Of a stretch of 64,000 nucleotides of DNA, positions 62,607 to 64,000 are shown piece by piece. Source of the DNA: Candidatus Thorarchaeota archaeon (GTDB lineage: Archaea > Asgardarchaeota > Thorarchaeia > Thorarchaeales > Thorarchaeaceae); assembly GCA_029855935.1 (NCBI GenBank), contig JAGSHN010000016.1:169527-233526 (forward strand), read 5' to 3'. The stretch's first letter is position 1. Every line of letters starts with the position of its first letter. The notes under the pieces are model-generated. The model made no database searches. It was not told the DNA's origin and saw only the letters and a list, made by a program, of their open reading frames with translations. A program made the translations under genes and the position numbers.

Positions 62607-64000
62607 AGATGATAGACCTGAAGAATCGACAGACACTGCTCATTGCTTTCAATCCTCTTCTATGAGGCTTCGATCTTTCAACGGAGGGAGAACTCCGTCA
62701 CTCTGAGGGCGGTGTCGTTGACAGCTTTCAATCCTCTTCTATGAGGCTTCGATCTTTCAACTGATTCGTCTTGAAGTTAGCCACACCTGTGACGTACACC
62801 TTTCAATCCTCTTCTATGAGGCTTCGATCTTTCAACCCGATTGTGCCGGTGCTGAGCCACTTGGTCTGTTCCTGTGCCTTTCAATCCTCTTCTATGAGGC
62901 TTCGATCTTTCAACGCTGAGGCCAGAGCGCTGATCGGCGCGCTATTGACACTCTTTCAATCCTCTTCTATGAGGCTTCGATCTTTCAACGCAGCCGTAGA
63001 GGCTGAGGCCGTGCTGGGCCTGAAGACTTTCAATCCTCTTCTATGAGGCTTCGATCTTTCAACCGCGGAGAGCGTGGCGAGATCGAATACAGCGACAGGA
63101 GCACTTTCAATCCTCTTCTATGAGGCTTCGATCTTTCAACCGCGCCCGCACCGAGCGTGGCCGAGAGACCAACATCAACTTTCAATCCTCTTCTATGAGG
63201 CTTCGATCTTTCAACTCCAGCTCGAAGTAGCCGGTTCTAGTCTACACTACTACGCTTTCAATCCTCTTCTATGAGGCTTCGATCTTTCAACAGCACGAGA
63301 ACAATATCATCGAACGTCACAAGATTGACTTTCAATCCTCTTCTATGAGGCTTCGATCTTTCAACGATAGACTCGCTGACGGAGGGGGTCTGATGATGAC
63401 TGCTTTCAATCCTCTTCTATGAGGCTTCGATCTTTCAACGGTATCACTGTCGTTGACCAGAACGGCCAGAGTACAACCGTCATACTTTCAATCCTCTTCT
63501 ATGAGGCTTCGATCTTTCAACATGCATTGCAGCGAAGGCCGTTCCCAGCGCGAATGCAACTTTCAATCCTCTTCTATGAGGCTTCGATCTTTCAACGCGC
63601 CCCCCGCCTTTCTATTGCCCGTCCAGATTGGGCTTTCAATCCTCTTCTATGAGGCTTCGATCTTTCAACACAGTGGCCACAGGCGCTTACCAGACCACAC
63701 TGACAGCCCTTTCAATCCTCTTCTATGAGGCTTCGATCTTTCAACGTGGCTTGATGTCGTACTGGTGCTCAAGACCTCCCAACCTTTCAATCCTCTTCTA
63801 TGAGGCTTCGATCTTTCAACGTCACACTAAGTGGGGTCCACTGACCCGCCACTGCTGCTTTCAATCCTCTTCTATGAGGCTTCGATCTTTCAACGCGTTG
63901 ATTGTAAGACGTCAGTACACCATCAACCCTAACTTTCAATCCTCTTCTATGAGGCTTCGATCTTTCAACCGACTTCGTGAAGCAGGGCGCAGCATCACAG

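Larger units (their letters stand above)
61905..64000 (-). CRISPR. CRISPR array, 28 repeat copies visible, runs off the right edge
   Basis: Repeats are 37 bases; on the plus strand they start CTTTCAATCCTC and end CGATCTTTCAAC. On the minus strand they end in ATTGAAAG, the 8-base crRNA 5' handle type found in many archaeal type I and III systems, and contain a hairpin CCTC-ATAGAA-GAGG. Copies start at 61905 (10-base internal deletion), 61969, 62045, 62119, 62194, 62270, 62347, 62422, 62496, 62570, 62646, 62725, 62800, 62878, 62953, 63027, 63104, 63179, 63255, 63329, 63403, 63485, 63560, 63633, 63709, 63784, 63858 and 63933. Variant copies: 61905, 61969, 62045 (three on the left) and 62270 (one base). 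Twenty-seven complete spacers, 36-42 bases, one of 45 (63440-63484). Spacers 62459-62495 and 62533-62569 are identical. Transcription is inferred to run right to left, with leader and any cas genes beyond 64000. Confidence 0.98.

Noticed and set aside
62098..63728. Plus-strand ORFs of 60-100 codons inside the CRISPR array with a repeated FYEASIFQ or MRLRSFN motif
   Set aside because: The motif is a translation of the repeat; these frames are artefacts of the array.
1..64000. Insertion sequences, integrases, tRNA or rRNA genes
   Set aside because: I looked for transposase-like ORFs, terminal repeats around the island and tRNA-like cloverleaf signatures, and saw none I could support.

Overview
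The window is a chromosomal segment of an archaeon. Grounds: complex I-like genes ordered J-J-K-L-M with J split in two, as in methanosarcinal Fpo operons; an archaeal-type phosphoglycerate mutase (apgM); a polyprenol-phosphate sugar synthase beside a GT-C membrane enzyme; archaeal TATA boxes (TTTATA-like) ahead of several genes, with purine-rich ribosome binding sites; and a CRISPR repeat whose crRNA-sense strand ends in ATTGAAAG. Most of the window looks GC-rich (my estimate about 55%). No rRNA or tRNA was seen, so the phylum cannot be fixed from the sequence.

Layout. 1-3795 (minus): membrane arm of a Nuo/Fpo-like complex (J-N, J-C, K, L, partial M). 4026-5628 (plus): a sugar-nucleotide epimerase and an OsmC-like protein. 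5685-8699: a large UPF0182-like membrane protein. 8840-13995 (minus): a glycosylation block with a nucleotidyltransferase, a dolichol-phosphate-sugar synthase, a GT-C enzyme and a GT4 enzyme. 14068-15471: hypC and a PflX-like radical SAM protein. 16578-20837: a carbamoyltransferase-fold protein lacking the expected active-site motifs, divergent from a coupled purB / unknown / ABC-ATPase operon. The ABC operon ends in a 38-codon stub that looks like the start of a lost permease gene.

20.9-35.2 kb is an AT-richer island of sugar-nucleotide and glycan genes. Intact genes (three SDR enzymes, two GT4s, a GT-C-like protein, a flippase) alternate with decaying ones: two GT4s, a GDP-mannose 4,6-dehydratase, a hexapeptide acyltransferase and further scraps. 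35.5-39.6 kb returns to core metabolism: pyruvate kinase divergent from enolase-apgM, three consecutive steps of lower glycolysis. 39.8-57.4 kb is a second, intact surface-glycan region (nucleotide-sugar dehydrogenase, four GT4s, two flippases, two GT-C-like proteins), interrupted by a CopB-type copper ATPase with an unusual double promoter and by a zinc-ribbon protein. 57.5-61.6 kb holds an M23-like exported protein, a possible three-gene set (56-aa protein, DUF3467-like protein, winged-helix protein) and a small membrane protein.

61905-64000 is a CRISPR array with 28 repeat copies, running off the right edge. Repeat polarity and the decayed copies on the left both say it is transcribed right to left, so the leader, and possibly cas genes, should lie beyond position 64000.

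Functional reading: the two glycan regions plus the 8.8-14 kb block can make activated sugars (epimerases, dehydrogenase, nucleotidyltransferase), build lipid-linked glycans (GT4s), flip them (three flippases) and add sugars from polyprenol-phosphate donors on the outer face (GT-C proteins). This fits S-layer or N-glycan synthesis, although no oligosaccharyltransferase is visible here.
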